From Crossiella sp. SN42 (lineage in GTDB: Bacteria > Actinomycetota > Actinomycetes > Mycobacteriales > Pseudonocardiaceae): a DNA stretch of 64,000 nucleotides. Every line of letters starts with the position of its first letter. Within the stretch, counting starts at the first letter, position 1. Below are positions 1 through 9,896 of the stretch, piece by piece. The translations under genes were made by a program, and so were the position numbers. The DNA lies in the NCBI RefSeq assembly GCF_023897065.1, contig NZ_JAMHIV010000026.1, positions 101,381 to 165,380 of the forward strand, given 5' to 3'. Under the pieces are notes generated by a model, which saw only the letters and a program-made list of their open reading frames with translations, had not been told where the DNA came from and did no database searches.

Positions 1-1124
1 CCCAGGCGGCGGAGCAGGTCCGCGCGGGTGGCCGGAAGCAGGTGGTAGCCCGCCAGCAGGCCCGACTCCTCCAGCTCCCGCACCAGCGCCAGGCCGGTGG
101 CCGGGCCCTCGGCCATCGCGATCGCCACCGCCTGGTTGAGCCGCACCACCGGCGAGGGCACCCGGCGGGCCAGCTCGGCGTAGAGCCCGGCGATCTGCGG
201 CCAGTCGGTCTCCGCCGCGGTCTTCGCGGTGGCGTGGCAGGCGCTGATCGCCGCCTGCAACTGGTACACCCCAGGGCGTCCCCTGCGCAGCGCGGTCTCC
301 AGCAGCGCCGCGCCCTCGGCGATCTCCTCGGCGTCCCAGCGCTCCCGGTCCTGCTCCTCCAAGGTGACCAGGTCGCCATTGGCGTCCACCCTGGCGGCGC
401 GGCGGGCGTCGTGCAGCAGCAGCAAAGCCAGCAGCCCCAACGCTTCCGGCTCATCCGGCATCAGTCCACACAGGACCCTGGCCAGCCGGATCGCCTCGCC
501 GCTGAGGCCGCCGCGCAGCAGGTCCTCCCCCGCGGTGGCCGAGTAGCCCTCGTTGAACAGCAGGTACAGCACGCCGAGCACCGCGGTCAGCCGCTCCGGC
601 AGCAGCTCGGCGGGCGGCACCCGGTACGGGATCCCGGCGTTGCGGATCTTGCGCTTGGCCCGGACCAGGCGCTGCGCCATGGTCGCCTCCGGCACCAGGA
701 ACGCCCTGGCGATCTCCGGGGTGGTCAGCCCGCACAGCGTGCGCAGGGTCAGCGCGACCCGGCCCTCCAGGGGCAGCGCCGGGTGGCAGCAGGTGAAGAT
801 CAGCCGGAGCTGGTCGTCGCGCACCCCGCTGTCCTCGGCGGGTTCGGGTTCCGGCGGCGGCAGGGCGGCCAGCTCGCGCAGCTTGGTCCGGCCGACCGCC
901 TCGCGGCGCAGCCGGTCCATCGCCCGGTTGCGGCCCGCGGTGGTCAGCCAGGCGCCCGGCTTGCGCGGCACCCCGTCCCTCGGCCAGGTCTCCATGGCCT
1001 GGGCGAAGGCGTCCTGGGCGCACTCCTCGGCCAGGTCCCAGTCGCCGGTGACCCGGATCAGGGTGGCCACCACCTGCCCCCACTCGGTGCGGAAGGCATC
1101 GGCGAGGACCGTCTCCACCGTCAT
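1..1124 (-). CDS. ECF42-type RNA polymerase sigma factor (3' end off window)
   Basis: The reading frame from the ATG at 1124 stays open to the window edge, giving at least 374 residues, so the C-terminus is missing here. The N-terminus has the sigma-70 region 2 pattern ([18 protein letters not shown], about residues 28-45, then [17 protein letters not shown]). Region 4 follows ([20 protein letters not shown], about 130-150). After this comes a long helical extension (LFNEGYSA, then repeats like [12 protein letters not shown] and [15 protein letters not shown]), the TPR-like tail of the ECF42 group. Members of that group are normally encoded beside YciI/DGPF proteins and have no classical anti-sigma. 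The only YciI gene seen here is 9 kb away, but a partner could lie off the left edge. It initiates transcription of an unknown regulon. Confidence 0.88.
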   Translation of the reverse strand, partial: MTVETVLADAFRTEWGQVVATLIRVTGDWDLAEECAQDAFAQAMETWPRDGVPRKPGAWLTTAGRNRAMDRLRREAVGRTKLRELAALPPPEPEPAEDSGVRDDQLRLIFTCCHPALPLEGRVALTLRTLCGLTTPEIARAFLVPEATMAQRLVRAKRKIRNAGIPYRVPPAELLPERLTAVLGVLYLLFNEGYSATAGEDLLRGGLSGEAIRLARVLCGLMPDEPEALGLLALLLLHDARRAARVDANGDLVTLEEQDRERWDAEEIAEGAALLETALRRGRPGVYQLQAAISACHATAKTAAETDWPQIAGLYAELARRVPSPVVRLNQAVAIAMAEGPATGLALVRELEESGLLAGYHLLPATRADLLRRL

Positions 1125-1161
1125 GGGCAGACGGTAGCCCGCACGGCCGACAGAAACCGGG

Positions 1162-1659
1162 TCAGCGCAGGCCGGCCAGCAGGGTGCGCATGACCTCGTC
1201 CAGCACCGCGCGCTGCTCGGGGGTGACCTTCGCGGTCAGCCGGTGCAGGTTGGCGATGTGCGCGGTGAAGGTCTCGTCGATGAGCTCGCGGCCGTGCTCG
1301 GTGAGCGCGATGAGGAAACTGCGCCGGTCGCCCGGATCCAGCCGCCGCTCCACATATCCGGCGCTCTCCAAGCGGTCCAGCCGGTTGGTCATCCCGGCGC
1401 GGGAGAGCATCAGCAGGTCGGCCAGCTCCGAGGGCGTCAGCGTGAACGGGGCGCCCGCCCGGCGCAGCGAGGTGAGCACGTCGAACTCGCCGCGGCGCAG
1501 CCCGTGCTCCAGGAAGACCTTCTCCACCTCGGCCCCCAGCAGCTGGGTGACCTGCAAGGTCCGGATGAACGGGGCCAGCGAGGACACGTCGAGGTCCGGC
1601 CGCTCCCGGCGCCAGGCCGCCAGGATCTCCTCCGCGTCGGCCATCCCGTCCATGCCCAT
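1162..1659 (-). CDS. MarR-family transcriptional regulator
   Basis: A 165-residue winged-helix regulator. The helix-turn-helix lies near residues 70-95 ([20 protein letters not shown]), followed by the wing with the family hallmark [19 protein letters not shown]. It is transcribed divergently from the cupin/N-acetyltransferase genes, and nested inverted repeats fill the shared promoter region, so autoregulation and control of the divergent genes is the simplest reading. The start is uncertain: in-frame ATGs lie at residues 1, 3 and 6 (MGMDGM). The effector is unknown; MarR proteins typically respond to phenolic ligands or oxidants. Confidence 0.88.
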   Translation of the reverse strand: MGMDGMADAEEILAAWRRERPDLDVSSLAPFIRTLQVTQLLGAEVEKVFLEHGLRRGEFDVLTSLRRAGAPFTLTPSELADLLMLSRAGMTNRLDRLESAGYVERRLDPGDRRSFLIALTEHGRELIDETFTAHIANLHRLTAKVTPEQRAVLDEVMRTLLAGLR

Positions 1660-1668
1660 GCGGGCACT

Positions 1669-1718
1669 CTAGTTTGCCCCAGGATAGTTTGGCTCCGTAC
1701 TATCAGCTGTGGAACTAG
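1669..1718. promoter_or_regulatory. Nested inverted repeats, probable MarR operator
   Basis: Between the divergent MarR and cupin starts, an outer dyad CTAGTT (1669-1674)/AACTAG (1713-1718) encloses an inner dyad GATAGT (1683-1688)/ACTATC (1699-1704). These are the only A/T-rich dyads nearby and they sit over the expected promoters. MarR regulators commonly bind such dyads in their own promoters. Binding is inferred. Confidence 0.5.
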
Positions 1719-1744
1719 TGTTCTCACAGGGGAGCCGATGACCC

Positions 1745-2005
1745 GTGCTGACCGCGGAGCGCACCACCCTCCCGCCCGCAACCGCCTGCCCGCCACGCCG
1801 CTCCAGGGCCTCCGTGCTGCTCTACGTGCGCTTCGGCGCGCTGGACGTGCGCCTGGGTGACCGGATGGCCTACCTGGCCAACGGCGACCAGCTGGCCATC
1901 CCGGCCGGGGTCGAGCACAGCTGGCGGACCCCGGTGGACAGCAGCGCGGACATCGTTGTGGTCACCGCGGAACTGCCCTTGACCTCCACCACGCTGGAGG
2001 TATGA
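1745..2005 (+). CDS. Short cupin-domain protein, possibly 5'-truncated
   Basis: An 86-residue frame whose second half is a single cupin barrel segment (GALDVRLGDRMAYLANGDQL, then IPAGVEHSWRTP), ending at DIVVVTAEL. Standalone cupins of this kind usually have a further N-terminal strand with a His-containing first motif. Here the region before it is Arg/Pro-rich (CPPRRSRAS) and lacks those His residues. An in-frame TGA at 1739 makes the GTG at 1745 the first possible start. A GGGGAG ribosome site lies about 12 bases upstream, and a nearby ATG at 1738 opens a different frame that stops at 1860. It may be a decayed or minimal cupin. The next gene starts 10 bp after its stop, suggesting co-transcription. 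Confidence 0.5.
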   Translation: MLTAERTTLPPATACPPRRSRASVLLYVRFGALDVRLGDRMAYLANGDQLAIPAGVEHSWRTPVDSSADIVVVTAELPLTSTTLEV

Positions 2006-2015
2006 GACTGCGGTC

Positions 2016-2843
2016 ATGACTTCTCCGAAGCCACGGTCCGCCAACGACGAGTGGACCGTCGACGCGGTGGACGTGACCGCCTACCTCACCCGGATCGGCC
2101 ACCCGCCGGTGCCGGCCCCGACCGTCGAGGCGCTGCGCACCCTGCACGCGGCGCACAGCCGGTCGATCCCGTTCGAGAACATCGACGTGCTGCTGGACCA
2201 GCACCCCGGCGTGGAACTGCCCGGCATCGTGGCCAAGCTGGTCGGCCGCAGGCGCGGCGGCTACTGCTACGAGCACGGCCTGCTCTTCGCCGCGGTGGCC
2301 ACCCAGCTCGGCTACCAGGTGCGGCGGCGGATGTCCCGGATCGACCCGGAGAAGCCGAGCTTCCGCACCCACATGACCCTGGTGGTCACCGCCGAGGGCC
2401 AGGACTTCCTGGTGGACATCGGGTTCGGCGCGGGCATGTTCCAGCCGATGCCCTTGGTCGCCGGGCAGGTGACCGACCAGGCGGGGTGGAAGCACCGGCT
2501 GGTGCAGGACGGGCCGCTGTGGGTGCTGCAGAAGCAGGAGGCCGAGGGCTGGCGGTCGCTGCACGGGTTCGAAGAGCAGGAGCAGCGGCCGGTGGACTAC
2601 CTGGTGGCGCACCACTTCGTGGCCACCCACCCGCGCTCGCCGTTCTCCCAGCAGCTGGTCGCGATGCGCCTGGAAGAGGGCGTCAGCCACCGCCTGGTCG
2701 GCGGGCAGCTGACCGTGGAGCGGGCGGACGGCAGCACCGAGACCCGGCCGGTGACCCCGGCCGAGGCGGTGGCCCTGCTGCCGGAGCTCGGCATCGAGCT
2801 GACCGAGACCGAACGTCAGTTGTTGTTGGACAGGATCAGCTGA
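2016..2843 (+). CDS. nat: Arylamine N-acetyltransferase
   Basis: 275 residues, the normal NAT length. The complete Cys-His-Asp catalytic triad is visible: Cys84 in RRGGYCYEHGLLF, His119 in FRTHMTLVV and Asp134 in FLVDIGFGAG. The N-terminal SIPFENIDVLL motif is also typical. The enzyme moves the acetyl group of acetyl-CoA to aromatic amines or hydrazines in the cytoplasm; in mycobacteria a homologue acetylates isoniazid. It follows the cupin frame closely and is probably under the divergent MarR regulator. Its 3' end overlaps the convergent membrane gene by 28 bp. Confidence 0.95.
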   Translation: MTSPKPRSANDEWTVDAVDVTAYLTRIGHPPVPAPTVEALRTLHAAHSRSIPFENIDVLLDQHPGVELPGIVAKLVGRRRGGYCYEHGLLFAAVATQLGYQVRRRMSRIDPEKPSFRTHMTLVVTAEGQDFLVDIGFGAGMFQPMPLVAGQVTDQAGWKHRLVQDGPLWVLQKQEAEGWRSLHGFEEQEQRPVDYLVAHHFVATHPRSPFSQQLVAMRLEEGVSHRLVGGQLTVERADGSTETRPVTPAEAVALLPELGIELTETERQLLLDRIS

Positions 2844-3460
2844 AACAGCGGCGCGGCCGGGGCGCCGATCGCGGTCACCGCGGCGGCGACCCCGAGCGCG
2901 TACAGCCGGTCCTGGAAGGTGCGCGGCAGCAGCACAGCGGCCAGCACCCCGCAGCTGAGCATGGTGGAGCCCGCGATGACCTGCGTGTTGCCCGGCACGT
3001 CCGGGGCGATCACGAACAGCCGGTACAGGCCCTCCCACACCAGCACGCCGCCGATCACCCCGATGCCGAGGAAGGAAAAGGGCCCGAGGCAGTAGCGGCG
3101 GCAGGCCCCGGCGTAGCCGAACACCGCGCCGGCCACCGCGGCCGCGCCGAACCAGATCCCGGCCTCGCCCAGGGTGGACCAGTCGAACTCCCCGCGCACG
3201 GCCACCGACAGGTACCAGCAGGTCAGGCCGATCCACAGGGCGACGGCGCCGTAGAGCGGGGAGCGCCACAGGCTCCAGCCGGCGCACGCGCCCACCAGGT
3301 AGGCGGTGGTGGCCCAGCTGGCCGTGGAGTTGGCCAGCCAGCCGAGGTGGAACAGGTGGAACAGGAACGTCGCCCCGCCGAGCAGCAGCCCGGCGAGGGT
3401 GACGATCAACCAGTCACGGCCGACCCTGGCGGGTTCCCTGGTGGCGGCCGGAGCGAGCAT
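2816..3460 (-). CDS. DUF6518-like integral membrane protein
   Basis: 214 residues with about seven hydrophobic segments (for example WLIVTLAGLLLGGATFLF near 17-34 and AGIWFGAAAVAGAVFGYAGA near 100-120). A short cytoplasmic leader comes first and there is no catalytic motif I recognise. It resembles small actinobacterial membrane proteins filed under DUF6518 (recalled, not searched). It starts 8 bp after the stop of the topoisomerase A-subunit gene on the same strand, so it is likely the last gene of that operon. Function unknown; a link to topology control is only positional. Confidence 0.75.
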   Translation of the reverse strand: MLAPAATREPARVGRDWLIVTLAGLLLGGATFLFHLFHLGWLANSTASWATTAYLVGACAGWSLWRSPLYGAVALWIGLTCWYLSVAVRGEFDWSTLGEAGIWFGAAAVAGAVFGYAGACRRYCLGPFSFLGIGVIGGVLVWEGLYRLFVIAPDVPGNTQVIAGSTMLSCGVLAAVLLPRTFQDRLYALGVAAAVTAIGAPAAPLFQLILSNNN

Positions 3461-3468
3461 CGCGGGCC

Positions 3469-5958
3469 TCAGTCGCGTTCGATCAGGTGTCCCACGACGT
3501 CCGGGCCGGGGTGCGCGTGCCCGGACCCGTCCCGCCGCGGATCCGCCTCGGGCAGCTCCACCGGCGACCCGTTGCGGCCCGCGCCCGCCGGGCGGGAGCC
3601 GATCCAGGCCATCAGCAGCTGGTGCTCGCCCTTGAGGAAGCGGTGCGAGCGGACCCCGCCGGTGGCGCGGCCCTTGGCCGGGTACTCCGCGAACGGGGTG
3701 ACCTTGACGCTCTGCCCGGTGGAGGTGACCACCATCGGCTCGCCGTGCTCGTCGTCGTCGGTGCGGACCGCGCCGAAGAAGACCGCCTTGGCCTCCTTGC
3801 CCAGGTTGATGCCCGCCATGCCGCCGCCCTTGAGGCCCTGCGGCCGGACCAAGTTGGCCGGGTAGCGCAGCAGGGAGGAGTCGCTGGAGACGAAGGCGAG
3901 GGTCTCGCTGCCGTCGGTGAGCCAGGTGACGCCGACGACCTGGTCGCCGTCCTTGAGCGAGATGACCTCGAACTCATCGGAGCGGACCGGCCATTCCGGC
4001 GAGCACACCTTGACCACGCCCTGCTGGGTGCCGATGGCCAGGCCGGGCGAGCCGGCGGCCTGCTCGCCGAGCGGGGCGATGCCGATGACCTTCTCGCCCT
4101 TCTCCAGCGGCACCAGCTCGCTGGCGGCCATGCCGCCGGAGAGGGACACCGTGCCGGAGGCCTCCGGCAGCACCGGCAGCGGCAGCACGTCGGTCTTGAA
4201 CGCCCGGCCCAGGCTGGTGACCAGCAGAACCTGGCCGCGGGCGGTGGAGTGCACCATGGCGGCGACCGCGTCGTGCTTGGTCCGGCCGTTGCGCCTGCGC
4301 GCCTCGGAGGCCTCCTCGGACTCCGCGGCGGTGCGCGCGACCAGGCCGGTGGCGGAGAGGATCACCTGGCACGGGTCGTCGGCGACCTCCAGCGGCCCGG
4401 CGGGCTTGGAGGCGGCCAGCACCTCCTTGAGGTCGCCGTCGATGAGCGCGGTGCGGCGCTCGAAGCCGAGGTCCTTGGCCACCTTGGCCAGCTCGGTGGA
4501 GACGACCTTCCGCAGCACCGACTCGTCGTCGAGGATCTTGGACAGCTCGGCGATCTCGGCTTCCAGCTTCTCCTGCTCGGCCTCCAGCTCGATCTTGTCG
4601 AACTTGGTGAGCCGGCGCAGCGGCGTGTCCAGGATGTAGGCGGCCTGGATCTCGGAGAGCTTGAACTGCTTCATCAGGCCGTCCTTGGCGGCCTGCGCGT
4701 TCTCGCTGTTGCGGATCAGCTTGATCACCTTGTCGATGTCCAGCAGCGCCCTGAGCAGGCCCTCGACCAGGTGCAGCCGTTCCTGCCGCTTGCGGCGGCG
4801 GAAGGAGGTGCGCCGGGTGACCACCTCGTACCGGTGCGCCAGGAAGACCTCCAGGAGCTGCTTGAGCCCCAGGGTCTGCGGCTGGCCGTCGACCAGGACG
4901 AGGTTGTTGATGCCGAAGGACTGCTCCAGCGGGGTGAGCCGGTACAGGTCGGCCAGCAGCGCCTGCGGGTTGACCCCGACCTTGCACTCGATCACCAGGC
5001 GGGTGCCGTTCTCCCGGTCGGTGAGGTCCTTGACGTCGGCGATCCCGGTGAGCCGCTTGGACTTGTTCACCTCGTCGGTGATCTTCTCGATGATCTTCTC
5101 CGGGCCGACGCCGTAGGGCAGCTCGGTGACCGTGATCGCCTGCCTGCCGCGGCTGCCCTCCAGCGGGCCGGTCTCGACCTTGGCGCGCATCCGGACCACG
5201 CCGCGGCCGGTCTCATAGGCCTTGCGGACCTCGTCAAGGCCGAGCAGCATGCCGCCGGTGGGCAGGTCCGGGCCGGGCACGAACTCCATCAGCTTGTCCA
5301 GGCTCGCGCCGGGATGGGTGATCAGGTGGCGCGCGGCGGCCACCACCTCGCCCAGGTTGTGCGGGATCATGTTGGTGGCCATGCCGACCGCGATCCCCGA
5401 GGTGCCGTTGACCAGCAGGTTCGGGAACGCCGCCGGCAGCACCGTGGGCTCTTCGAGGGAGCCGTCGTAGTTGGGGCGGAAGTCGACGGTGTCCTCGCCG
5501 AGCTCGCCGACCAGCAGCATCGCCTCCGGGGACATCCGCGCCTCGGTGTAACGCGAGGCGGCGGGTCCGTCGTCGGGGGAGCCGAAGTTGCCGTGCCCGT
5601 CGACCAGCGGCGCGTTGAGCGCGAAGTCCTGGGCCATCCGCACCATCGCGTCGTAGATGGCGGTGTCGCCGTGCGGGTGGTACTTGCCCATGCAGTCGCC
5701 GACCACGCGGGAGGACTTCACGTAGGCGTGGCTGGGCCGGTAGCCCTGCTCGTTCATGGAGAACAGGATGCGGCGGTGCACCGGCTTGAGGCCGTCCCTG
5801 GCATCGGGCAGGGCGCGGGCGTGGATGACCGAGTAGGCGTACTCGAGGTAGGAGTCCTCGATCTCGGTCTTGAGCGAGTTGTCGAAGACCTTGGCGCCTG
5901 CCCGGTCGAAGGCGGCCGGGTCGACCTTGCTGCTCGTGCTGCCCTTGCGGCGTGCCAT
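3469..5958 (-). CDS. parC: Topoisomerase IV-type subunit A (second type IIA topoisomerase)
   Basis: 829 residues of the GyrA/ParC family. The winged-helix core carries the quinolone-resistance region ([20 protein letters not shown], residues 81-100) and the active-site tyrosine, Tyr137 in ASRYTEAR. A coiled-coil tower follows near 430-500 and a beta-pinwheel C-terminal domain from about 520 ([17 protein letters not shown]). It cuts and religates both DNA strands, working with the ATPase subunit encoded 32 bp upstream. Pairing with a separate parE-like gene, away from dnaA/recF, suggests this is the accessory decatenase of Streptomyces and Pseudonocardiaceae rather than gyrase. That choice is inferred from context; the GyrA-box was not decisively checked. 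Confidence 0.93.
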   Translation of the reverse strand: MARRKGSTSSKVDPAAFDRAGAKVFDNSLKTEIEDSYLEYAYSVIHARALPDARDGLKPVHRRILFSMNEQGYRPSHAYVKSSRVVGDCMGKYHPHGDTAIYDAMVRMAQDFALNAPLVDGHGNFGSPDDGPAASRYTEARMSPEAMLLVGELGEDTVDFRPNYDGSLEEPTVLPAAFPNLLVNGTSGIAVGMATNMIPHNLGEVVAAARHLITHPGASLDKLMEFVPGPDLPTGGMLLGLDEVRKAYETGRGVVRMRAKVETGPLEGSRGRQAITVTELPYGVGPEKIIEKITDEVNKSKRLTGIADVKDLTDRENGTRLVIECKVGVNPQALLADLYRLTPLEQSFGINNLVLVDGQPQTLGLKQLLEVFLAHRYEVVTRRTSFRRRKRQERLHLVEGLLRALLDIDKVIKLIRNSENAQAAKDGLMKQFKLSEIQAAYILDTPLRRLTKFDKIELEAEQEKLEAEIAELSKILDDESVLRKVVSTELAKVAKDLGFERRTALIDGDLKEVLAASKPAGPLEVADDPCQVILSATGLVARTAAESEEASEARRRNGRTKHDAVAAMVHSTARGQVLLVTSLGRAFKTDVLPLPVLPEASGTVSLSGGMAASELVPLEKGEKVIGIAPLGEQAAGSPGLAIGTQQGVVKVCSPEWPVRSDEFEVISLKDGDQVVGVTWLTDGSETLAFVSSDSSLLRYPANLVRPQGLKGGGMAGINLGKEAKAVFFGAVRTDDDEHGEPMVVTSTGQSVKVTPFAEYPAKGRATGGVRSHRFLKGEHQLLMAWIGSRPAGAGRNGSPVELPEADPRRDGSGHAHPGPDVVGHLIERD

Positions 5959-5990
5959 AGCTGTCTGGCTCCTCTGACGAAAACGTGCGC

Positions 5991-8042
5991 TCAGGCGTCG
6001 ATCGCGGCCCGGTCGACCCGCGCTGCCGAGTCGACCAGCCAGTTGCGCCTGGGCTCGACCTTCTCCCCCATCAGCAGCTCAAGGGCCGCTTCGGCGGCCT
6101 CGGCGTCGTCGAGGGTGATGCGGCGGACCGAGCGGGTGGCCGGGTTCATCGTGGTGTCCCACAGCTCGTCGGCGTCCATCTCGCCGAGGCCCTTGAACCG
6201 GGGCACCGGCGTGACGATCTGCTTGCCGGCCTTCTCCAGCTTGGTGACGGTGTTCTCCATCTCCCGCTGGGTGAAGGTGAAGATGGTCTCGCTGTTGCGG
6301 CCCTTGGTGGTGATCTTGTGCAGCGGCGGCATGGCGGCGTAGAGCCTGCCGTCCTCGATCACCGGTCGCATGTACTTGGCGAACAGGGTGATCAACAGGG
6401 TGCGGATGTGCGAGCCGTCCACGTCGGCGTCGGCCATCAGGATCACCCGGCCGTAGCGCATGGTGCTCAGGTCGAAGGTGCGGCCGCTGCCCGCGCCGAG
6501 GACTTGCACGATGGAGGAGATCTCGGCGTTGCGCAGGGTGTCGGCCAGGCTGGCCTTCTGCACGTTGAGGATCTTGCCGCGCAGCGGGAGCAGCGCCTGG
6601 TACTCCGAGACCCGCGCCATCCGGGCCGAGCCCAGCGCGCTGTCGCCCTCGACCAGGAACAGCTCGCTGCGGGCCACGCCGGTGCTGCGGCAGTCCACCA
6701 GCTTGGGCGGCATGGCCGCGCCTTCCAGGGCGGTCTTGCGGCGGGCGGCGTCCTTCTGGTGCTTCTGGGTCAGCCGGACGCGGGCGGCGTCGACCACCTT
6801 CTGCAGCACGGTCTTGGCCTCGACCTTGCTGCGCTTGTCCTCGGTCCAGGCCTTGATGTGCCGTTCCACCACGTTCTGGATGACCTTGGTGATGCCGGCG
6901 GTGGAGAGCTCGTCCTTGGTCTGGGAGGTGAACTGCGGCTCGGGGATGCGCACGTGGATGACCGCGGTCATGCCTTCGAGCACGTCGTCGAGCTGGGGCA
7001 GGTCCTCCTTGGGCTTGAGCAGCCCGCGGGTCTTGGAAATGGCTTCCTGCAAGGCTTTCAGCGCGGCGCGGTCGAAGCCGCGGCGGTGCGTGCCGCCGTG
7101 CACGTTGCGGATGGTGTTGGTGAAGCACTCCACGGTGCGCTCGTAGCCGGTGCCCCAGCGCAGCGCGACCTCGACCTGGGCGACACGCTCCACTTTGGAC
7201 CGCATGACGCCGTTCTCGTCGGCGGCGTTCTCGGTGTAGGTGCCCTCGCCGTTGGCGTAGATGATCCCGGAGACCGGCTTGTCACCCGCCGGCGTGAGGA
7301 ACTCGACCATGTCGGTGAGGCCGTGCGGGTAGTGGAAGGTCTCCTCGGCGGTGCCGCCCTCGGTGACGTCGCGGAGGATGTAGGTCACTCCGGGCACCAG
7401 GAAGGCGGTGTTGCGCAGCTTGGTGCGCACCGCCTCGCGGTCCAGCGCGGCGCCGTTCTCGAAGTAGCGGGCGTCGTGCCAGTAGCGAATGGAGGTGCCG
7501 GTGGACTCGTTGCGCTTCATCTTGCCGGTGACGTTGAGCCCGGAGCGGCGGGTGAACTTGGCCTTGGGCCCGGGTCCGTCGAACTCCCCCGGCACACCGT
7601 GCGCGAAGGACATCTGGTGCACCTTGCCCTCGCGCTTGACGGTGACGTCGAAGCGGTGGGACAACGCGTTGACCGCGGAGGCGCCGACCCCGTGCAGGCC
7701 GCCGGAGGTCTTGTAGCCGGAGCCGCCGAACTTGCCGCCCGCGTGCAACCGGGTGAGCACCAGCTCGACACCGGAGAGGCCGGACTTGGCGTGCACCCCG
7801 GTGGGGATGCCGCGGCCGTTGTCGTCGACCTGGACGCTGCCGTCGGCGTGCAGGGTGACCACGACCTTGGTGGCGTGACCGGCGATGCCCTCGTCGGTGG
7901 AGTTGTCGACGACCTCGGTGAACAGGTGGTTGACACCCCGGCTGTCGGTGGACCCGATGTACATGCCGGGCCGTTTGCGCACGGCCTCCAGACCCTCCAG
8001 GTGGGTCAGGTCGTCGGCCCCATAAAGGGTCTCAGCAGTCAC
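5991..8042 (-). CDS. parE: Topoisomerase IV-type subunit B
   Basis: 683 residues, GTG start. The GHKL ATPase lies at the N-terminus (EVVDNSTDEG near 43-52 with the catalytic Glu and Asn, DNGRGIP, and the lid GGLHGVGASAVNALS). A transducer follows, then the Toprim domain (FLVEGDSALGSA near 460 and MADADVDGSHI near 537), which holds the metal-binding acidic residues. The C-terminus has the QRFKGLGEM-type motif (PRFKGLGEMDADELWDTT). It hydrolyses ATP to drive strand passage together with the downstream A subunit. It is first gene of an apparent three-gene operon. Confidence 0.94.
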   Translation of the reverse strand: MTAETLYGADDLTHLEGLEAVRKRPGMYIGSTDSRGVNHLFTEVVDNSTDEGIAGHATKVVVTLHADGSVQVDDNGRGIPTGVHAKSGLSGVELVLTRLHAGGKFGGSGYKTSGGLHGVGASAVNALSHRFDVTVKREGKVHQMSFAHGVPGEFDGPGPKAKFTRRSGLNVTGKMKRNESTGTSIRYWHDARYFENGAALDREAVRTKLRNTAFLVPGVTYILRDVTEGGTAEETFHYPHGLTDMVEFLTPAGDKPVSGIIYANGEGTYTENAADENGVMRSKVERVAQVEVALRWGTGYERTVECFTNTIRNVHGGTHRRGFDRAALKALQEAISKTRGLLKPKEDLPQLDDVLEGMTAVIHVRIPEPQFTSQTKDELSTAGITKVIQNVVERHIKAWTEDKRSKVEAKTVLQKVVDAARVRLTQKHQKDAARRKTALEGAAMPPKLVDCRSTGVARSELFLVEGDSALGSARMARVSEYQALLPLRGKILNVQKASLADTLRNAEISSIVQVLGAGSGRTFDLSTMRYGRVILMADADVDGSHIRTLLITLFAKYMRPVIEDGRLYAAMPPLHKITTKGRNSETIFTFTQREMENTVTKLEKAGKQIVTPVPRFKGLGEMDADELWDTTMNPATRSVRRITLDDAEAAEAALELLMGEKVEPRRNWLVDSAARVDRAAIDA

Positions 8043-8102
8043 AGGGTCGTTCTCCCGGATCGTGGCACAAGGTGATTCGCCAGCATGACACCGTACTTGA
8101 GC

Positions 8103-9458
8103 CTAGCCGGGGGCTCTGACAGTCCTGGTGGCGACCGGCACGGCGACGACCAGCGTAGCCAGCAAGGCTGTGATTGTGCCGAGGGTGAAGAAGAGAGTTA
8201 GGCCACCGAAGGCCGCCAGTGCGCCGAAGACGGCGCTGGCCACCGAGCTGCCCAGGGTGCGGGCGAGGGAGTTGAGACCGTTGGCCGCGGCGGCGTGTTC
8301 GGGCGGGGTGGCGTCCAGGATCAGCGCGGGCATCGCCGAGTAGGCCAGGCCCGCGCCGCCGGAGATGATCGTGGTGGCCAGCACGACGTGCCACAGCGAG
8401 CTGTCCAGGACCAGGCGCGCGGCGAAGCCCAGCACCACCCCCGCCGAGCCCAGGAGCAGGGTGAACCGGGCGCCGCGGCCGGAGATGAGCCGGGCGGCCA
8501 CCGGCGACAGCGCGGCCATCAGCAGGCCGCCGGGCAGCATGTAGAGGCCGGAGGCGACCACGGAGAGCTCGTAGCGGGTCTGCAGCACGGTGACGGTGCC
8601 GAGGAAGTTGACGAACAGCGCGAACCCGGTGAGGAACGCGGACAGGTTGGTCACCAGCACCTGGGCGCGCACGGCCAGCCGGAGGTCGACCAGCGGCGCG
8701 CGCCTGCGCAGCTCGACCACGCCGAAGACGGCCAGCGCCAGCGCGGCGGTGCCGAGCAGCCCCAGCACCAGCGGGGAGTCCCAGCCCCACTCCGCGCCCC
8801 GGCTCAGCGGCAGCAGCAGCGCGGTGAGCCCGCCGATGAGCAGGGTCGCGCCGACCAGGTCCACCGGGGCGCGCTCGGCGCCGGGCTCCACCGAAGGGAC
8901 CAGCCGCCACACCGCGAGCAGCGCGGGCGCTCCGGCGGCGGCGCAGAACCAGAACAGTCCGTGGAAGCCCCACACGTCCGCGATCAGCCCGGCCAGCGGC
9001 AGCGCGACCGCCCCGCCGATGCCGAGCATGGCGCTGATCAGCGCGATACCCCCGGCCCTGCGCTCCGGCGGGACCAGCGCGGCGAGCAGGCTGATACCCA
9101 GCGGAATGGCCACTGTGGACAGTCCCTGGACCGCCCTGCCGACGATCAGCAGGGTGAGGTCGGCGGTCAGCGCGCACAGCACGGAGCCGAGCAGGAAAGC
9201 GCATACCGCCAGCAGCAGCACACGTTTGCGGCCGAACAGGTCGGCCAGCCTGCCCAGCACCGGGTTGGCCACCGCGCCGACCACCACGGTGATGGTGACC
9301 AGCCAGCTGGTGGCCGCCGGGGAGGCGCCGAGGCGCTCCGGCAGGCCGGGCAGGACCGGGATGAGCATGGTGTGGGTGAGCAGGGTGACCAGCGCGGTGA
9401 ACGCGAGGACCGTGGTGAGCACCCCGGTGCGGGTGGGGGTCTCGCGCAGTGTGGTCAC
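8103..9458 (-). CDS. MFS drug-efflux-type transporter
   Basis: 451 residues, GTG start, with 12 or more strongly hydrophobic helices. The family signature between helices 2 and 3 is present (VLGRLADLFGRKRVL, near residues 70-85), and an antiporter-like motif follows later (GWDSPLVLGLLG region). It resembles EmrB/QacA-type proton antiporters that expel drugs or own metabolites. It lies 60 bp from the start of parE on the same strand and faces the repeat-rich gap, so it may have its own promoter there. Substrate cannot be read from sequence. Confidence 0.87.
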   Translation of the reverse strand: MTTLRETPTRTGVLTTVLAFTALVTLLTHTMLIPVLPGLPERLGASPAATSWLVTITVVVGAVANPVLGRLADLFGRKRVLLLAVCAFLLGSVLCALTADLTLLIVGRAVQGLSTVAIPLGISLLAALVPPERRAGGIALISAMLGIGGAVALPLAGLIADVWGFHGLFWFCAAAGAPALLAVWRLVPSVEPGAERAPVDLVGATLLIGGLTALLLPLSRGAEWGWDSPLVLGLLGTAALALAVFGVVELRRRAPLVDLRLAVRAQVLVTNLSAFLTGFALFVNFLGTVTVLQTRYELSVVASGLYMLPGGLLMAALSPVAARLISGRGARFTLLLGSAGVVLGFAARLVLDSSLWHVVLATTIISGGAGLAYSAMPALILDATPPEHAAAANGLNSLARTLGSSVASAVFGALAAFGGLTLFFTLGTITALLATLVVAVPVATRTVRAPG

Positions 9459-9896
9459 CCGGCCACCCTACGTCCGAGGGCGGCGGGGGTGGAGCCGGTC
9501 GGCGGGAGCTGCCCGAACCGGCGACCGGTTGGCCGGTTCGGGCACGCGCGGCTGGGCGGCTGCTCAGCTGGACCGGCGCAGGTGCGGCCCGCCCGGCGCT
9601 CGGCTGGCCCGCCCCGCTCGTCCCGACCGGCGCTCGGCTGGCCTGGCGCATGCCTGCCCGGCCCGGCGCGGCGGTCGGGGCGGCGCGGCGGTCGGGGCGG
9701 CGCGGCGGTCGGGGCGGCACGGCACGTCGGGGGAGGCGGCGGGGCGGTTGAGCGGGGCGGCAATGGTGCGGCGGCGGGCTGGCAGCGGCAGTGGGGCGGC
9801 GGGTCGGCGCGCGTGCTCGGCTGGCCCGGCGCCCGCCCGCCCCGCCCGGCACTCAGCCGATCCGGCGCACGCCCTCCCCACCCCTCCCGAACCGCG
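9459..9896. repeat. 438-bp GC-extreme intergenic region with interspersed short repeats
   Basis: No gene is convincing here. The stretch is almost purely G and C and is built of related units. The 17-mer CCGGCGCTCGGCTGGCC occurs exactly at 9593-9609 and 9627-9643. The core GCTCGGCTGG recurs at 9598, 9632 and 9815, with a variant (GCTCAGCTGG) at 9562, so the first three units lie 34-36 bp apart. A second, unrelated 17-bp unit is tandemly triplicated inside (see 9665-9715). Open frames across it are Arg/Pro/Ala-only low-complexity translations. It could be slippage-prone filler or a structured spacer between the MFS and YciI genes. Confidence 0.7.
9665..9715. repeat. Three perfect tandem copies of a 17-bp unit
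   Basis: The unit GGCGCGGCGGTCGGGGC is repeated exactly at 9665-9681, 9682-9698 and 9699-9715, followed by a diverged partial copy. There are no spacers, so it is not CRISPR-like. Copy number may vary between strains. Confidence 0.9.

Noticed and set aside
2560..2580. tRNA T-loop-like GGTTCGA
   Set aside because: It lies inside the N-acetyltransferase reading frame with no acceptor or anticodon stems around it.
3487..8075. Very long plus-strand open frames opposite the topoisomerase genes
   Set aside because: They are mirror frames created by GC-rich third positions; their translations are low-complexity and match nothing, while the minus strand encodes clear ParC and ParE.
9665..9715. Possible CRISPR array
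   Set aside because: The 17-bp units are directly adjacent with no spacers, are only three in number, and no cas gene is nearby.
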